Part shown: one piece after another, positions 8,509 through 18,431 of the stretch
Numbering within the stretch: the first letter of the stretch is position 1
Layout of the letters: each line of letters opens with the position of its first letter
Source: Rhodanobacter sp. OK091
GTDB lineage: Bacteria > Pseudomonadota > Gammaproteobacteria > Xanthomonadales > Rhodanobacteraceae
Reading direction: 5' to 3'
Length of the DNA stretch: 64,000 nt
Assembly: GCF_900142825.1 (NCBI RefSeq)
Contig: NZ_FRCH01000002.1
Span: 558,001-622,000 of the forward strand
The notes under the pieces: generated by a model
Seen by the model: the letters and a program-made list of their open reading frames with translations, nothing else
Told to the model about the DNA's origin: nothing
Databases searched by the model: none
Position numbers and translations under genes: made by a program

Positions 8509-8943
8509 ATGTCATTCCTCGATGATTTGCTCGGCGGTCAGGGACAACAAGGTGGCACCGGCTCGCTGATTGGCGTGGCCGGTCAGCTGATCGAGAAGGC
8601 CGGCGGTGTGCAGGGCCTGGTCAGCATGCTGCAACAGCATGGGCTGGGTGGTGCGGTGCAATCGTGGGTCGGTACCGGCGCGAACCAGTCGGTGTCAGGC
8701 GACCAGCTCGGCCAGGCGCTGCAGAGCGGCGGCATGGCGTCGGTGGTGCAGGAGGCAGCCAGCAAGCTGGGCGTCGACCCCAATGCCTTGCTCAATCAGC
8801 TTTCGCAGGTATTGCCGCAGGCGGTCGATCATCTGACTCCGGACGGCCAGGTGCCGGCAGCCGGGCAGGGCAGCGGCTTCAATCTGGGCATGCTCGAAGG
8901 CTTGGCAGGCAAGCTGCTCGGTGGCGGCGCAACGCCGGCCTGA
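8509..8943 (+). CDS. YidB family (DUF937) protein
   Basis: A 144-aa Gly/Gln-rich protein of the YidB/DUF937 family. It begins MSFLDDLLGG, followed by a low-complexity Gly/Gln stretch, then the helical block LIEKAGGVQGLVSMLQQHGL and the typical GGAVQSWVGTGANQSVSGDQL and LPQAVDHLTPDGQVP segments. The biochemical function of the family is not established. No signal peptide or membrane helix is seen. The ATG follows an aaggagaacgacc Shine-Dalgarno. It lies alone between the MITE-like element and a convergent small membrane protein. Confidence 0.85.
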   Translation: MSFLDDLLGGQGQQGGTGSLIGVAGQLIEKAGGVQGLVSMLQQHGLGGAVQSWVGTGANQSVSGDQLGQALQSGGMASVVQEAASKLGVDPNALLNQLSQVLPQAVDHLTPDGQVPAAGQGSGFNLGMLEGLAGKLLGGGATPA

Positions 8944-8992
8944 TCGTGTGGGGGAAAAATCCCGGCGGAGTCTTGCTCCGCCGGGATCGCAC

Positions 8993-9247
8993 TCATGCCG
9001 ACTTGCGCTTGAGCAGGTGATAGATCAACAGCAACACGATTGCGCCCACCACCGACGCGATGAAGCCGGCGGATTGTCCTTCCTGATACCAGCCGAACAG
9101 GTTTTGGCCAACCCAGGTCGCCAGCAACGAGCCGGCGATGCCGATGAGAGCGGTGATGATGAAGCCGCCAGGGTCCTTGCCCGGCGTCAGCAGCTTGGCC
9201 ACCAGGCCAACAATCAATCCAATCACGAATACCCATAGCCAATGCAT
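8993..9247 (-). CDS. GlsB/YeaQ/YmgE family small stress membrane protein
   Basis: An 84-aa inner-membrane protein with three hydrophobic segments: an N-terminal helix (MHWLWVFVIGLIVGLVAKLL), a central Gly-rich helix (FIITALIGIAGSLLATWVG) and a C-terminal helix (GFIASVVGAIVLLLIYHLL). The motif GKDPGGFIITALIGIAGS is diagnostic of the GlsB/YeaQ/YmgE (transglycosylase-associated) family. Members are often induced by general stress, but the molecular role is unknown. The ATG at 9247 has a GGAG-type Shine-Dalgarno (aaggagatccgc) on its strand. It converges with the YidB-like gene. Confidence 0.88.
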   Translation of the reverse strand: MHWLWVFVIGLIVGLVAKLLTPGKDPGGFIITALIGIAGSLLATWVGQNLFGWYQEGQSAGFIASVVGAIVLLLIYHLLKRKSA

Positions 9248-9403
9248 GCGGATCTCCTTCGTGAGGTTGCCATGTCCGTCGTGCGGACACGCGCATCATG
9301 CCGCTTTCGCCGTGTCATTGCAGCAGCCAGGGTATCGCCCACGAGGGGCCCTGCGGCGTGATAAAATCGCCGCCTTTGCTTCCTCCCTCTGCGTGAGATA
9401 CCC

Positions 9404-10603
9404 ATGCCCCAGCTCGCCCAGCGTGTCGGCCGCGCCAAACCCAGCGCGATCATGGTGATCGCCGAAAAAGCCAAGCAGCTCAAGGCCGCCGGCCGCGACA
9501 TCATCAGCTTCTCCATCGGCGTACCGAATTTCCTGCCGGGCGAGCATGTCTATGCCGCCGCGCGCGAATCGCTCTCGCACGACTCCGGTCAGTACGGCAG
9601 CAACCGCGGTGCCGAGGCGCTGCTGGATGCTTTCCTGAAGCACATCGAGGCGCTGGGTTTCAGTGGCTACACGCGGATGAATCTGTCGATCGGCATCGGT
9701 GCGAAGCAGGTTCTGTACAACCTGGCCGAGGCATTGCTCGACGAAGGCGACGAGATCTGTTTCGCGGCGCCGTACTGGACCACCTACCGCGACATCGCCG
9801 ATATCGTCGGAGCGAAGACCAACGTCATGCATTGTGGGCCGGAGCAGAACTACAAGCTCACTCCGACGCAGCTAGACGCCGCGCTGGCGCGCAAGCCGAA
9901 GGTGTTCCTGTTCAACAACCCGTCCAATCCGACGGGCATGGTCTACACTGGCGAGGAGATCGCCGCGCTGGCCGAGGTGCTGGCGAAGCATCCGGATACC
10001 TGGGTGATCACCGACGACATCTACAACTCGATGGTGTTCGACGGCCTCGGCTATCACAACTTCGTGTTCGCGAAACCCGAGTTGCGCGAGCGGGTGATCT
10101 TCGTCGATTCGGTATCGAAGACCTACGGCATGCCGGGCTGGCGTGTCGGTCTGCTCGCTGGACCGGAAGCGGTGGCCAAGGCGATCACCACACTCAACTC
10201 CAATCACATCACCAGCCTGCCCGAGGTGATCACGGCAGCGGCGGTGGCGGCGTTCAACGGTCCGCAGGATGTCCCCAAGGCCAAGTGTGCGGAGTTTGCC
10301 GGCAAGCGTGACATCGTGTTCGCCGCGCTCAGCGCGATTCCCGGGGTGGTCTGTCCGCGGCCACAGGGCGCGTTTTACGCGTTCCCCGATGTCTCCGTGG
10401 CGTTCGGCCAGAGTCATAACGGCACGAAGATAAGCAACGACGTCGAATTCTGCGCCGCACTGCTGGAAGCCAAGGGCGTCGCCTGCGTGCCGGGTTCGGC
10501 GTTCGGCGAGCCGCGCGCCATGCGCATTTCCTATACCTGCCCGACCGCACAATTGGAGCCGGGCCTGCAACGCATCCAGCAGTTCTTCGCCGAACTGGTC
10601 TGA
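9404..10603 (+). CDS. Class I/II aminotransferase, aspartate aminotransferase-like
   Basis: A 399-aa fold-type I PLP aminotransferase. Landmarks are the substrate-binding [10 protein letters not shown] segment, [11 protein letters not shown], the PLP-contacting [12 protein letters not shown], and the Schiff-base lysine in [16 protein letters not shown]. The C-terminal [11 protein letters not shown] contains the carboxylate-binding Arg. The protein resembles the Ib aspartate-aminotransferase subgroup, but sequence alone does not fix the amino donor. It lies 47 bp upstream of mdh on the same strand. An aspartate aminotransferase there would supply the oxaloacetate interconverted by malate dehydrogenase, though the pairing may be incidental. 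Confidence 0.85.
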   Translation: MPQLAQRVGRAKPSAIMVIAEKAKQLKAAGRDIISFSIGVPNFLPGEHVYAAARESLSHDSGQYGSNRGAEALLDAFLKHIEALGFSGYTRMNLSIGIGAKQVLYNLAEALLDEGDEICFAAPYWTTYRDIADIVGAKTNVMHCGPEQNYKLTPTQLDAALARKPKVFLFNNPSNPTGMVYTGEEIAALAEVLAKHPDTWVITDDIYNSMVFDGLGYHNFVFAKPELRERVIFVDSVSKTYGMPGWRVGLLAGPEAVAKAITTLNSNHITSLPEVITAAAVAAFNGPQDVPKAKCAEFAGKRDIVFAALSAIPGVVCPRPQGAFYAFPDVSVAFGQSHNGTKISNDVEFCAALLEAKGVACVPGSAFGEPRAMRISYTCPTAQLEPGLQRIQQFFAELV

Positions 10604-10650
10604 CGGTTACTTGCAAAGCATTTGAACACATCATCCAAGGAGTCAACCCC

Positions 10651-11637
10651 ATGAAAGCCCCCGTTCGAGTTGCCGTTACCGGCGCCGCCGGCCAGATCGG
10701 TTATGCCTTGCTGTTCCGTATCGCCGCCGGCGACATGCTGGGGCCGGATCAGCCGGTGATCCTGCACCTGCTGGAAATCACCCCGGCGCTGCCGTCGCTG
10801 CAGGGCGTGGTGATGGAACTCAACGATTGCGCATTCCCGACGCTGGCTGGCGTGGTCGCCACCGACGACGTCAATGTCGCGTTCAAGGACGTCGACTACG
10901 CGTTGCTGGTCGGTGCGCGTCCGCGTGGCCCGGGCATGGAGCGCAAGGATTTGCTGGAAGCGAACGGCGCGATCTTCGGCCCGCAGGGCAAGGCACTGAA
11001 CGATCATGCCAAGCGCGACGTCAAGGTCTTGGTGGTCGGCAATCCGGCCAACACCAATGCGTTGATCGCGCAGCAGAACGCGCCGGACCTGAACCCGAAT
11101 TGCTTCACCGCGATGGTCCGTCTCGACCACAACCGCGCGTTGTCGCAGCTGGCCGAAAAGACCGGCGCCCACACCACCGACATCAAGAAGATGACGATCT
11201 GGGGCAACCACAGCTCGACCCAGTACCCGGACATCCACCACGCCACCGTCAACGGCAAGGCGGCGATGTCGCTGATCGACCAGGCCTGGTACGAGAACGA
11301 TTTCATCCCGACCGTGCAGCAGCGCGGCGCGGCGATCATCAAGGCGCGCGGCGCTTCGTCCGCGGCCTCGGCGGCCTCGGCGGCGATCGACCACATGCGC
11401 TACTGGGCGCAGGGCACGGCCGAGGGCGACTGGGTGTCGATGGGTATTCCGTCCGATGGCTCCTACAACATCGCGCCGGGCGTGATCTACGGTTATCCGG
11501 TCACCGTGAAGGACGGCAAGTACACGATCGTGCAAGGCCTGGCGATCAACGACTTCTCGCGCGGCCGCATGGATGCCACCGACAAGGAACTGCGCGAAGA
11601 GCGTGCCGGCGTCGAGCATCTGTTCGCCAAGAAGTAA
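10651..11637 (+). CDS. mdh: Malate dehydrogenase
   Basis: A 328-aa NAD-dependent malate dehydrogenase of the TCA cycle, interconverting malate and oxaloacetate in the cytoplasm. The Rossmann start is [19 protein letters not shown]. Substrate-binding arginines lie in [15 protein letters not shown], the NAD-binding NPANTN is present, and the catalytic His187 is in [12 protein letters not shown]. Length and sequence match the cytosolic-type enzyme found in Xanthomonas and many beta/gammaproteobacteria, rather than the 312-aa E. coli type. A clear AAGGAG Shine-Dalgarno precedes the ATG, and a strong terminator follows the gene. Confidence 0.95.
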   Translation: MKAPVRVAVTGAAGQIGYALLFRIAAGDMLGPDQPVILHLLEITPALPSLQGVVMELNDCAFPTLAGVVATDDVNVAFKDVDYALLVGARPRGPGMERKDLLEANGAIFGPQGKALNDHAKRDVKVLVVGNPANTNALIAQQNAPDLNPNCFTAMVRLDHNRALSQLAEKTGAHTTDIKKMTIWGNHSSTQYPDIHHATVNGKAAMSLIDQAWYENDFIPTVQQRGAAIIKARGASSAASAASAAIDHMRYWAQGTAEGDWVSMGIPSDGSYNIAPGVIYGYPVTVKDGKYTIVQGLAINDFSRGRMDATDKELREERAGVEHLFAKK

Positions 11638-11661
11638 GCCGGTTCCTATATCGGTTGGGAG

Positions 11662-11693
11662 GGAAGGGCGGCCTTGGCCGCCCTTCCTTTTTA
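11662..11693 (+). terminator. Rho-independent terminator of mdh
   Basis: A perfect 12-bp stem, ggaagggcggcc paired with ggccgcccttcc around a TT loop, is followed by a T-run (ttttta). It also lies just beyond the end of the convergent MerR gene. Confidence 0.92.
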
Positions 11694-11720
11694 TCGCGAA
11701 CGTTGGAAAGCCAGATCGCG

Positions 11721-12764
11721 TCAGTATGCCTTGCGCGCCAGACTCGCCAGTGCCTCTCTTACAAAGCCCTGCAATACATCGTCCACCGAGCTGCCGCTGC
11801 GCAGGTCGGGCTCTTTTGTGTAGGCCTCGCGGATGCGGGCATGAGTGGCGGGGTCGTCGCCGGCGTAGGCGCGGAACAGCTCCATCCAGCGCCTAGCCAT
11901 CTGCTGCACGTGAGGGTCGTCGACGGCCGCGTTTTCGTCGATGGCTTTGCGCAGCTCGGCGATCAGCGCTGGCCAGGCGTACATCTGCTTGCCGTAGTTC
12001 GCGCGCATGCGTTCCATCTCTTGCGCGTCCAGATAGCGCTCGAAGATCGCCAGTCGTCCGCTGACCATCGCCTGTTCCACGAATCGTTCGAGTTCGGGCG
12101 TGATGCCGCTGCGTTCACGCAGCGCGGGCTCGTTTTCGTTCATCGCGTGCAGGCGCATGAGGAAGGCAGGGTTGTTGCCCGTGCCGCGTTCCACCATGGC
12201 CATCCATCGCAGTGCGAGGATCTGTGCATCGGCATCGTCCGGGGTGGAGCCGTGGTCCATCGCCGACTGCACGGCAGTGATCAAGGCGTTCCATTCCGCC
12301 AGTACATCGGGGTCGGTATGCAGCGGCAGGTTCTTCAGTTCTTCGGGTGAGAAATATTTTTCGTACATGTTCATCAGTTCCAGCGTTTCCAGCCAGTCGG
12401 CCAGGTCGGGAGACTGTCCGGCCACAAGCTGCGTGCGCATGGCGACCAACTGCTGGCGCAGTTTTGCCGCCTGCGCCAGCTCGCGGTCGAGCCGGGCGAT
12501 CTGGCGATCGACCACCTCGGCCAGCGGTGCCTGCGGCCCGGACAGGGCGGTACCGATGTCGGTCAGCGACAGACCCATCTGGCGCAGGGCCTGGATACGA
12601 TGCAGGCGTTCGATATTCGCCCTGTCGTAGAGCCGGTAACCGGCAGCGGAGCGCACCGAAGGAACCAGCAGAGCGATGGTGTCGTAGTGATGCAAAGCGC
12701 GTACGGTCAGTCCGCATCGTTTCGCAAGTTCGCCCACGGTCAACAACATGTCCGCCTTCTCCAT
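11721..12764 (-). CDS. MerR-family regulator with duplicated TipAS-type ligand-binding domain
   Basis: A 347-aa transcription factor. The N-terminal MerR winged HTH (~6-75) reads LTVGELAKRCGLTVRALHHYD and GYRLYDRANIERLHRIQALRQ. A dimerisation coiled coil follows (~80-115). The C-terminal ~220 residues contain two copies of a TipAS-like all-helical domain, each with a similar helix containing RWMAMVERG or RWMELFRAY. TipAS domains bind hydrophobic or thiopeptide-type ligands in TipA, Mta and SkgA relatives, so this is a likely drug or xenobiotic sensor. No obvious effector gene is adjacent, and the promoter at 12780-12810 suggests autoregulation. The ATG at 12764 places the HTH at the usual distance from the N-terminus. 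Confidence 0.88.
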   Translation of the reverse strand: MEKADMLLTVGELAKRCGLTVRALHHYDTIALLVPSVRSAAGYRLYDRANIERLHRIQALRQMGLSLTDIGTALSGPQAPLAEVVDRQIARLDRELAQAAKLRQQLVAMRTQLVAGQSPDLADWLETLELMNMYEKYFSPEELKNLPLHTDPDVLAEWNALITAVQSAMDHGSTPDDADAQILALRWMAMVERGTGNNPAFLMRLHAMNENEPALRERSGITPELERFVEQAMVSGRLAIFERYLDAQEMERMRANYGKQMYAWPALIAELRKAIDENAAVDDPHVQQMARRWMELFRAYAGDDPATHARIREAYTKEPDLRSGSSVDDVLQGFVREALASLARKAY

Positions 12765-12779
12765 CGGTGCGCGCCCGCA

Positions 12780-12810
12780 ACACTGAGGGCTTACGTTACG
12801 TGAGGGTCAA
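12780..12810 (-). promoter_or_regulatory. MerR-type promoter with long spacer and central dyad
   Basis: Read on the minus strand, a -35 element TTGACC is separated by 19 bp from a weak -10 (CAGTGT). The spacer holds the near-perfect dyad CTCACGT-A-ACGTAAG. A 19-bp spacer with a dyad between -35 and -10 is the hallmark of promoters activated by MerR proteins through DNA untwisting. It lies 16 bp before the MerR/TipAS start codon, so autoregulation is inferred. Confidence 0.7.
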
Positions 12811-12879
12811 GCGTAGTGGAGCGAGACGCCCGTTCTGCCAAACGATGAACATGCGGGTGGGCCGCTCCGTTCATTTTGA

Positions 12880-14475
12880 TCAAGCAGCAACCGCCTCCTT
12901 TTCCACTTTTGCGGCCGGAAGCGGGCTGCGGATCAGATGGTCGAACGCGCTCAGCGCGGCGGCCGAACCGGCACCCATCGCAATCACGATCTGCTTGTAC
13001 GGCACCGTGGTGGCGTCGCCGGCGGCGAACACGCCGGGCAGCGAGGTCTGGCCGCGCTCGTCGATGACGATCTCGCCGCGCGGCGACAATTCCAGCGTGC
13101 CCTTCAGCCACTCTGTATTCGGCAGCAGGCCGATCTGCACAAAGATGCCTTCCAGCGCGACCGTGCGCACCTCGCCGCTCACGCGATCCTTGTAGACCAG
13201 GCCATTGACCTTCTGGCCGTCGCCCAGCACCTCGGTGCTCTGCGCGCTGACGACGATGTCGACGTTGGGCAGGCTGCGCAACTTGCGCTGCAGGACTTCG
13301 TCCGCGCGCAGCTTGCTGTCGAACTCGACCAAGGTGACATGGCTGGTGATGCCGGCCAGATCGATTGCCGCCTCGACACCGGAGTTGCCGCCGCCGATCA
13401 CTGCCACGCGTTTGCCCTTGAACAGCGGGCCGTCGCAATGCGGGCAGTAGGCCACACCCTTGTTGCGGTACTGATCTTCGCCGGGCACGCCCATCTGCCG
13501 CCAGCGTGCGCCGGTGGACAGGATCACGGTCTTCGATTTCAGCGTAGCGCCGTTGGCCATCTGCACTTCGATCAGACCGCCGGCCTGGCTTGCCGGCAGC
13601 AGCCTTTCGGCGCGCTGCAGGTTCATGACGTCGACGTCGTAATCCTTGACGTGCTGCTCCAGCGCCGTGGCCAGCTTCGGACCCTCGGTATAGCCGACCG
13701 AGACGAAGTTCTCGATCGCCATGGTGTCCAGCACCTGTCCGCCGAAGCGCTCCGCCACCACGCCGGTGCGGATGCCCTTGCGGGCGGCGTAGATCGCCGC
13801 GGCCGAGCCCGCCGGGCCGCCGCCGATCACGAGTACGTCGAACGCGCCCTTGCTCTTGAGCTTCTCCGCTTCGCGGGCGCCGGCACCGGTATCGATTTTC
13901 GCGAGGATCTGCTCCAGGCTCATGCGGCCCTGGTCGAACACTTCGCCGTTGAGATAAACGGTCGGCACCGACATCACCTGGCGCGCGTCGACTTCGTCCT
14001 GGTACAGCGCGCCGTCGATGGCTACATGCTGGATCTTCGGATTCAGCACACTCATCAGGTTCAACGCCTGCACCACGTCGGGGCAGTTCTGGCAGGACAG
14101 CGAAAAATAGGTCTCGAAGTGATAGTCACCTTCGAGGTTCTTCACCTGCTCGATCACGTCGGCCGCGGTCTTGGACGGATGTCCGCCGACCTGCAGCAGG
14201 GCGAGCACGAGTGAGGTGAATTCATGGCCCATCGGAATGCCGGCGAAGCGCACGCCGATGTCGCTGCCGACGCGGTTGATCGCGAACGAGGGCTTGCGCT
14301 CGTTGTCGTCGCCTCGGACCAGGCTGATCTGATCGGACAGCGCAGCGATTTCCTTGAGCAACTCGTCCAGTTCGGCGGACTTGGCACTGTCGTCCAGCGA
14401 CGCAACGATCTCGATCGGCTGCGTGACCTTTTCGAGATAGGCCTTCAACTGGGCTGTGAGATGGGCATCCAACAT
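12880..14475 (-). CDS. ahpF: Alkyl hydroperoxide reductase subunit F
   Basis: A 531-aa flavoprotein that transfers electrons from NADH to AhpC. It has a tandem thioredoxin-fold N-terminal domain with the CQNC redox pair at ~127-130, an FAD-binding Rossmann motif [19 protein letters not shown] at ~215, the reductase disulphide in [10 protein letters not shown] (~343-346), and a second dinucleotide motif [19 protein letters not shown]. The start at 14475 gives [17 protein letters not shown], the family's usual N-terminus. The frame stays open further upstream without homology. The gene follows ahpC on the same strand with a 149-bp gap containing a hairpin. Confidence 0.95.
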   Translation of the reverse strand: MLDAHLTAQLKAYLEKVTQPIEIVASLDDSAKSAELDELLKEIAALSDQISLVRGDDNERKPSFAINRVGSDIGVRFAGIPMGHEFTSLVLALLQVGGHPSKTAADVIEQVKNLEGDYHFETYFSLSCQNCPDVVQALNLMSVLNPKIQHVAIDGALYQDEVDARQVMSVPTVYLNGEVFDQGRMSLEQILAKIDTGAGAREAEKLKSKGAFDVLVIGGGPAGSAAAIYAARKGIRTGVVAERFGGQVLDTMAIENFVSVGYTEGPKLATALEQHVKDYDVDVMNLQRAERLLPASQAGGLIEVQMANGATLKSKTVILSTGARWRQMGVPGEDQYRNKGVAYCPHCDGPLFKGKRVAVIGGGNSGVEAAIDLAGITSHVTLVEFDSKLRADEVLQRKLRSLPNVDIVVSAQSTEVLGDGQKVNGLVYKDRVSGEVRTVALEGIFVQIGLLPNTEWLKGTLELSPRGEIVIDERGQTSLPGVFAAGDATTVPYKQIVIAMGAGSAAALSAFDHLIRSPLPAAKVEKEAVAA

Positions 14476-14566
14476 GGGCGTAGCTCCGTCGATGGGTTTC
14501 TTCAGGGTGAGCGTGGCGACCACCCGGGCGGACCCGGGCGTCGCTTTGCACTGTGTTTCGGTAGTT

Positions 14567-14591
14567 CGGACCCGGAGGAACTCCGGGTCCG
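14567..14591 (-). terminator. Intergenic hairpin between ahpC and ahpF
   Basis: A perfect 11-bp stem, cggacccggag and ctccgggtccg around gaa, lies 34 bp past the ahpC stop. It has no T-run on the transcribed strand. It is therefore more likely an mRNA-stabilising or attenuating hairpin, giving more AhpC than AhpF, than a full terminator. Confidence 0.55.
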
Positions 14592-14624
14592 TTGCGCATG
14601 GCGCGATGCGGCTTAAATGCTGGT

Positions 14625-15188
14625 TTAGATCTTGCCGACCAGGTCCAGCGACGGCGCCAAGGTCTTCTCGCCTTCCTTCCACTTGGCCGGGCAGACCTCG
14701 CCCGGATGGGAGGCAACGTACTGGGCCGCCTTGACCTTGCGCAGCAACTCGGACGCATCACGGCCGATGCCGCCGGCGTTGATCTCGACGATCTGGATCT
14801 TGCCTGACGGATCGATCACGAAGGTGCCGCGATCGGCCAGGCCCGCTTCCTCGATCATCACGCCGAAGTTGCGGCTGATCGCGCCGGTCGGATCGCCCAC
14901 CATCGTGTAGTTGATCTTCTTCACCGCATCGGAGGTGTCGTGCCAAGCCTTGTGGGCGAAATGGGTATCGGTGGAGACGGAGTAGATCTCGACGCCCAGT
15001 TTCTGGAATGCGGCGTAGTTGTCAGCCAGATCCTCGAGCTCCGTCGGGCAGACGAAGGTGAAGTCGGCCGGGTAGAAAAACACGACGGACCACTTGCCCT
15101 TCAGGTCGGCATCGGAAACTTCAATGAACTGACCGCTTTTGAGCGCCTGGGCCTTGAACGGTTTGATTTCGGTGTTGATCAGCGACAT
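14625..15188 (-). CDS. ahpC: Alkyl hydroperoxide reductase subunit C (typical 2-Cys peroxiredoxin)
   Basis: A 187-aa peroxiredoxin that reduces H2O2, organic hydroperoxides and peroxynitrite in the cytoplasm. The peroxidatic Cys47 is in [12 protein letters not shown] and the resolving Cys166 is in [13 protein letters not shown]. The length is the same as E. coli AhpC. It is the first gene of an ahpC-ahpF unit, and AhpF (12880-14475) is its reductase partner. A candidate OxyR site lies about 65 bp upstream. Confidence 0.96.
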   Translation of the reverse strand: MSLINTEIKPFKAQALKSGQFIEVSDADLKGKWSVVFFYPADFTFVCPTELEDLADNYAAFQKLGVEIYSVSTDTHFAHKAWHDTSDAVKKINYTMVGDPTGAISRNFGVMIEEAGLADRGTFVIDPSGKIQIVEINAGGIGRDASELLRKVKAAQYVASHPGEVCPAKWKEGEKTLAPSLDLVGKI

Positions 15189-15253
15189 CGTGGGTTTTCC
15201 CGTGGTGGTTGAAAGCGAAGTGAGAGGATATGGGGTTTTAGGCGATTAATCTA

Positions 15254-15290
15254 ATTGATTGTCGGCATCGCATCGATCGTCTGTGACTAT
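15254..15290 (-). promoter_or_regulatory. Candidate OxyR-binding site in the ahpC-prpB intergenic region
   Basis: The 303-bp gap 15189-15491 separates divergent ahpC and prpB and holds no gene. Read on the minus strand, four tetramers at 11-bp steps (ATAG, CGAT, ATGC, CAAT) partly match the OxyR pattern ATAG-CTAT-ATAG-CTAT, with scores of 4, 3, 2 and 3 out of 4. It is placed about 65-100 bp upstream of the ahpC start. Match quality is moderate. Known regulation of ahpC by OxyR in xanthomonads makes it worth listing. Confidence 0.35.
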
Positions 15291-15491
15291 CAAGATGGAT
15301 CCGGGCCAAGTCCGCCGTCTGTCCAACGCCAGGTGTGTCGATCTGTTCCAGAGAACGCTTCTTTTCCGGTGCGCGGGTGCGCTGGCGCTCGTACACGTGG
15401 GCGGCTTGTTTGGATGACCGGTCCCTCTCGAATACGGCGCGTGAGGAGCACACGCCGCAGTGCGCTAAAATGACCGTTTTGCGGAGGTGAC

Positions 15492-16382
15492 ATGACACAG
15501 CCAGCATCCCCCGGCGCGCGCTTCCGCGCCGCCGTTGCCGAGGAACAGCCGCTGCAGGTCGTCGGCGCGATCACCGCTTATGCCGCACGGATGGCCAAGC
15601 GCAGCGGCTTCAAGGCGATCTACCTGTCCGGCGGCGGTGTCGCCGCCAACTCGCTGGGCATGCCGGATCTGGGCATCAGCTCGATGGAGGATGTACTGAT
15701 CGACGTCCGCCGCATCACCGATGTGTGCGATCTGCCGCTGCTGGTCGACGTGGATACCGGTTGGGGCGGGGCGTTCAACATTGCCCGCACCGTGCGCTCG
15801 ATGATCAAGGCTGGCGCTGCCGCCTTGCATATCGAGGACCAGGTTGCTGCCAAGCGTTGCGGCCATCGCCCAGGCAAGGCGATCGTGTCGAAGGACGAGA
15901 TGGTCGATCGCGTGAAGGCCGCGGTGGACGCGCGCAGCGACGAGCAGTTCGTGATCATGGCGCGGACCGACTCCATCGCGGTGGAAGGTCTGGAGCCGGC
16001 TATCGAACGTGCGCAGGCCTGCGTCGAAGCCGGTGCCGACATGATCTTTCCGGAGGCGATCTACACGCTGGAGCAGTACCGGCAGTTCAAGGCGGCGGTG
16101 AAGGTGCCGATCCTCGCCAACATCACCGAATTCGGCCAGACCCCACTGTTCACCCGCGAGGAACTGGGTGGCGCGAACGTCGACATCATCCTGTACTGCT
16201 GTGGCGCGTACCGGGCGATGAACAAGGCGGCGCTGAATTTCTACGAGACAGTGCGCCGCGACGGCACGCAGAAGGCGGCCGTGCCCACCATGCAGACGCG
16301 CGAGGAGCTGTACGACTATCTCGACTACCACGCCTACGAGCGCAAGCTCGACGAACTGTTTGCCGGTGGCAAATCCGACTGA
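15492..16382 (+). CDS. prpB: 2-methylisocitrate lyase
   Basis: A 296-aa enzyme that cleaves 2-methylisocitrate to pyruvate and succinate, the last step of the methylcitrate cycle for propionyl-CoA. The catalytic loop KRCGHRPGK contains the active-site Cys. Upstream residues in [11 protein letters not shown] bind Mg2+ and substrate, and [10 protein letters not shown] and EAIYTLEQY are typical. Length and motif separate it from isocitrate lyase (over 400 aa). The ATG at 15492 follows a gcggaggtgac Shine-Dalgarno. prpC starts 70 bp downstream on the same strand. Confidence 0.94.
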   Translation: MTQPASPGARFRAAVAEEQPLQVVGAITAYAARMAKRSGFKAIYLSGGGVAANSLGMPDLGISSMEDVLIDVRRITDVCDLPLLVDVDTGWGGAFNIARTVRSMIKAGAAALHIEDQVAAKRCGHRPGKAIVSKDEMVDRVKAAVDARSDEQFVIMARTDSIAVEGLEPAIERAQACVEAGADMIFPEAIYTLEQYRQFKAAVKVPILANITEFGQTPLFTREELGGANVDIILYCCGAYRAMNKAALNFYETVRRDGTQKAAVPTMQTREELYDYLDYHAYERKLDELFAGGKSD

Positions 16383-16451
16383 TTGACTGACGCGTACATT
16401 CCCTGGCTGTGCCGGCGTGCCGGCGCATCTTCATTGATCGAGGTTCCATCC

Positions 16452-17603
16452 ATGAGCGAAACCACGCAAACGCTGCCCAAGGCCAAGAAATCCGTTGCTC
16501 TGTCTGGCGTGGCCGCGGGCAACACCGCACTGTGCACGGTCGGTCGCAGCGGCAACGATCTGCATTACCGCGGCTACGACATCCACGATCTGGCTGCCAA
16601 GGGCTGCTTCGAGGAAGTAGCGTATCTGCTGGTGCACGGCGTATTGCCGACCTGGACCGAGCTGAACAACTATCGCGCGCGGCTGAAACGCCTGCGCGGT
16701 CTGCCGGCGCCGGTCAAGGCCGCGCTGGAGTTGCTGCCGGCCGCCACCCACCCGATGGACGTGATGCGTACCGGCTGCTCGATGCTGGGCACCGTTCTGC
16801 CGGAGAAGGACGACCACAACGTCACCGGCGCACGCGAGATCGCCGATCGCCTGATGGCCAGCTTCGGTTCGATGCTGCTGTACTGGTACCACTTCAGCCA
16901 CAACGGCAAACGGATCGAGACCCAGACCGACGACGAATCGATCGCCGCGCACTTCCTGCACCTGCTGCACGGCAAGAAGCCGAGCGAGTTGCATGCACAG
17001 GCGCTGGACAAGTCGCTGGTGCTGTACGCCGAGCATGAGTTCAACGCCTCGACATTTGCCGCCCGCGTGATCGCCGGCACCGGCTCGGACATGTACTCGG
17101 CACTCACCGGTGCGATCGGTGCGTTGCGCGGTCCGAAGCACGGCGGCGCGAACGAAGTGGCGATGGAGATCATCGCGCGCTACCGCAGCGCCAATGCCGC
17201 CGAGGCCGACATCCGCGCCCGCGTCGAGCGCAAGGAAATCATCATCGGTTTCGGTCATCCGGTGTACACCGTGTCCGATCCGCGCAACGAGATCATCAAG
17301 GAGATCTCGCGCAAGCTGTGCACCGACGGCGGCAATCCGACCCTGTTCGAGGTTTCCGAGCGGATCGAGAAGGTGATGGCCGAGGTCAAGAAGATGTTCC
17401 CCAACCTCGACTGGTTCTCCGCCAGCGCGTATCACATGATGGGCGTGCCGACCGCGATGTTCACGCCGCTATTCGTGATCGCGCGCACTTCCGGCTGGAG
17501 CGCGCACGTGATCGAGCAGCGCGAGGACGGCAAGATCATCCGCCCCAGCGCGAACTACACCGGCCCGGAAGACCAGGCCTACGTGCCGATCGACAAGCGC
17601 TGA
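16452..17603 (+). CDS. prpC: 2-methylcitrate synthase
   Basis: A 383-aa member of the citrate synthase superfamily that condenses propionyl-CoA with oxaloacetate. Conserved catalytic segments are GPKHGGANE (His), [12 protein letters not shown] (His) and [13 protein letters not shown]. The short length and the [19 protein letters not shown]-terminus are typical of PrpC rather than GltA. The start at 16452 has an ATG just after prpB; the frame is open from the prpB stop but lacks homology there. It is followed by a hairpin terminator. Confidence 0.94.
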   Translation: MSETTQTLPKAKKSVALSGVAAGNTALCTVGRSGNDLHYRGYDIHDLAAKGCFEEVAYLLVHGVLPTWTELNNYRARLKRLRGLPAPVKAALELLPAATHPMDVMRTGCSMLGTVLPEKDDHNVTGAREIADRLMASFGSMLLYWYHFSHNGKRIETQTDDESIAAHFLHLLHGKKPSELHAQALDKSLVLYAEHEFNASTFAARVIAGTGSDMYSALTGAIGALRGPKHGGANEVAMEIIARYRSANAAEADIRARVERKEIIIGFGHPVYTVSDPRNEIIKEISRKLCTDGGNPTLFEVSERIEKVMAEVKKMFPNLDWFSASAYHMMGVPTAMFTPLFVIARTSGWSAHVIEQREDGKIIRPSANYTGPEDQAYVPIDKR

Positions 17604-17620
17604 ACCGACGCGCTCAGACA

Positions 17621-17646
17621 AGAAGGGAGCCGCAAGGCTCCCTTCT
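17621..17646. terminator. Hairpin terminator between convergent prpC and TerC genes
   Basis: A perfect 11-bp stem, agaagggagcc and ggctcccttct with a gcaa loop, starts 18 bp after the prpC stop. Symmetry and position suggest bidirectional termination, although the T-runs are short. Confidence 0.7.
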
Positions 17647-17686
17647 TCATGTCACTACGTATGGGATGGCCTCAGCGGGTGAGTCT

Positions 17687-18373
17687 TCAACTGCTGGCCT
17701 TCAACCGCTGTCGCCGTCGCTGCATCAGCCAGCCGCCGCCGCAAATGCCGATCACCAGCAGCGCATCCATTGCGTACTTTACCCAGCTGCGCGCGTCGAA
17801 CCAGCCACTCAACCAATGATCATGCGAAATCATTCGGCCGGCGGTGAACGCGATGGCACCGGCGCCGATGTACATGATGATGGGGAAGCGCTCGATCAGT
17901 TTCAGGATCAGGGTCGAACCCCAGACCACCAGCGGTACGCTGACCAGCAGGCCGATGATGACCAGGCTGAGATGCCCTTTCGATGCACCGGCAATCGCCA
18001 GCACATTGTCCATGCCCATCAGTGCATCGGCCACGATGATCGTGCGCAAGGCGCTCCAGAATGTATCGCTGGCACAGACATGCGGATCGCCGTCGGTATC
18101 GTGGCGCAGCAACTTCCAGGCGATCGGCAACAGCAATACGCCACCGATCAGCATCAGTCCCGGCAACTTGAGCAGATAGACGACGACGGCGGTGAGTGCG
18201 AAACGAACCGCGACAGCGCCAAACGTACCCCAGAACACGGCCCTTTTCTGCATCGCCTTCGGCAAGCGGCTGGCTGCCATGGCAATGACGATGGCGTTGT
18301 CGCCCGCCAGCACCAGATCGAGCAGGATGATCGCCAGCAAGCCGGAAAAAAAGTCGGTACCAGTGAATGCCAT
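17687..18373 (-). CDS. TerC/YjbE-type integral membrane protein, probable Mn2+ exporter
   Basis: A 228-aa polytopic inner-membrane protein of the TerC family. Two acidic membrane motifs, LDLVLAGDNAIVIAMAA (~18-34) and ADALMGMDNVLAIAGAS (~115-131), are the signature residues thought to bind the transported metal. About six to seven hydrophobic helices are visible. YjbE/YkoY/Alx-type members export Mn2+ or metalate exoenzymes. The yybP-ykoY riboswitch directly upstream (18432-18550) strongly supports a manganese role. I start at 18373 (MAFTGTDFF), which has GGA 7 nt upstream. An in-frame ATG at 18385 is also possible. The gene lies on the opposite strand between prpC and prpD. Confidence 0.85.
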   Translation of the reverse strand: MAFTGTDFFSGLLAIILLDLVLAGDNAIVIAMAASRLPKAMQKRAVFWGTFGAVAVRFALTAVVVYLLKLPGLMLIGGVLLLPIAWKLLRHDTDGDPHVCASDTFWSALRTIIVADALMGMDNVLAIAGASKGHLSLVIIGLLVSVPLVVWGSTLILKLIERFPIIMYIGAGAIAFTAGRMISHDHWLSGWFDARSWVKYAMDALLVIGICGGGWLMQRRRQRLKASS

Positions 18374-18431
18374 GCGGAGTTCCATGCGCGTCGGACAATG
18401 CAGTGGACACGGACGCGCGCGGCCCGTAATC

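Noticed and set aside
10827..12350. A 507-codon plus-strand frame running through mdh into the MerR gene
   Set aside because: It crosses the mdh terminator and covers two real genes in the wrong frame or strand.
12937..14214. A 425-codon open frame antisense to ahpF
   Set aside because: It has no domain and low-complexity His/Arg/Gln composition; ahpF on the other strand is complete and conserved.
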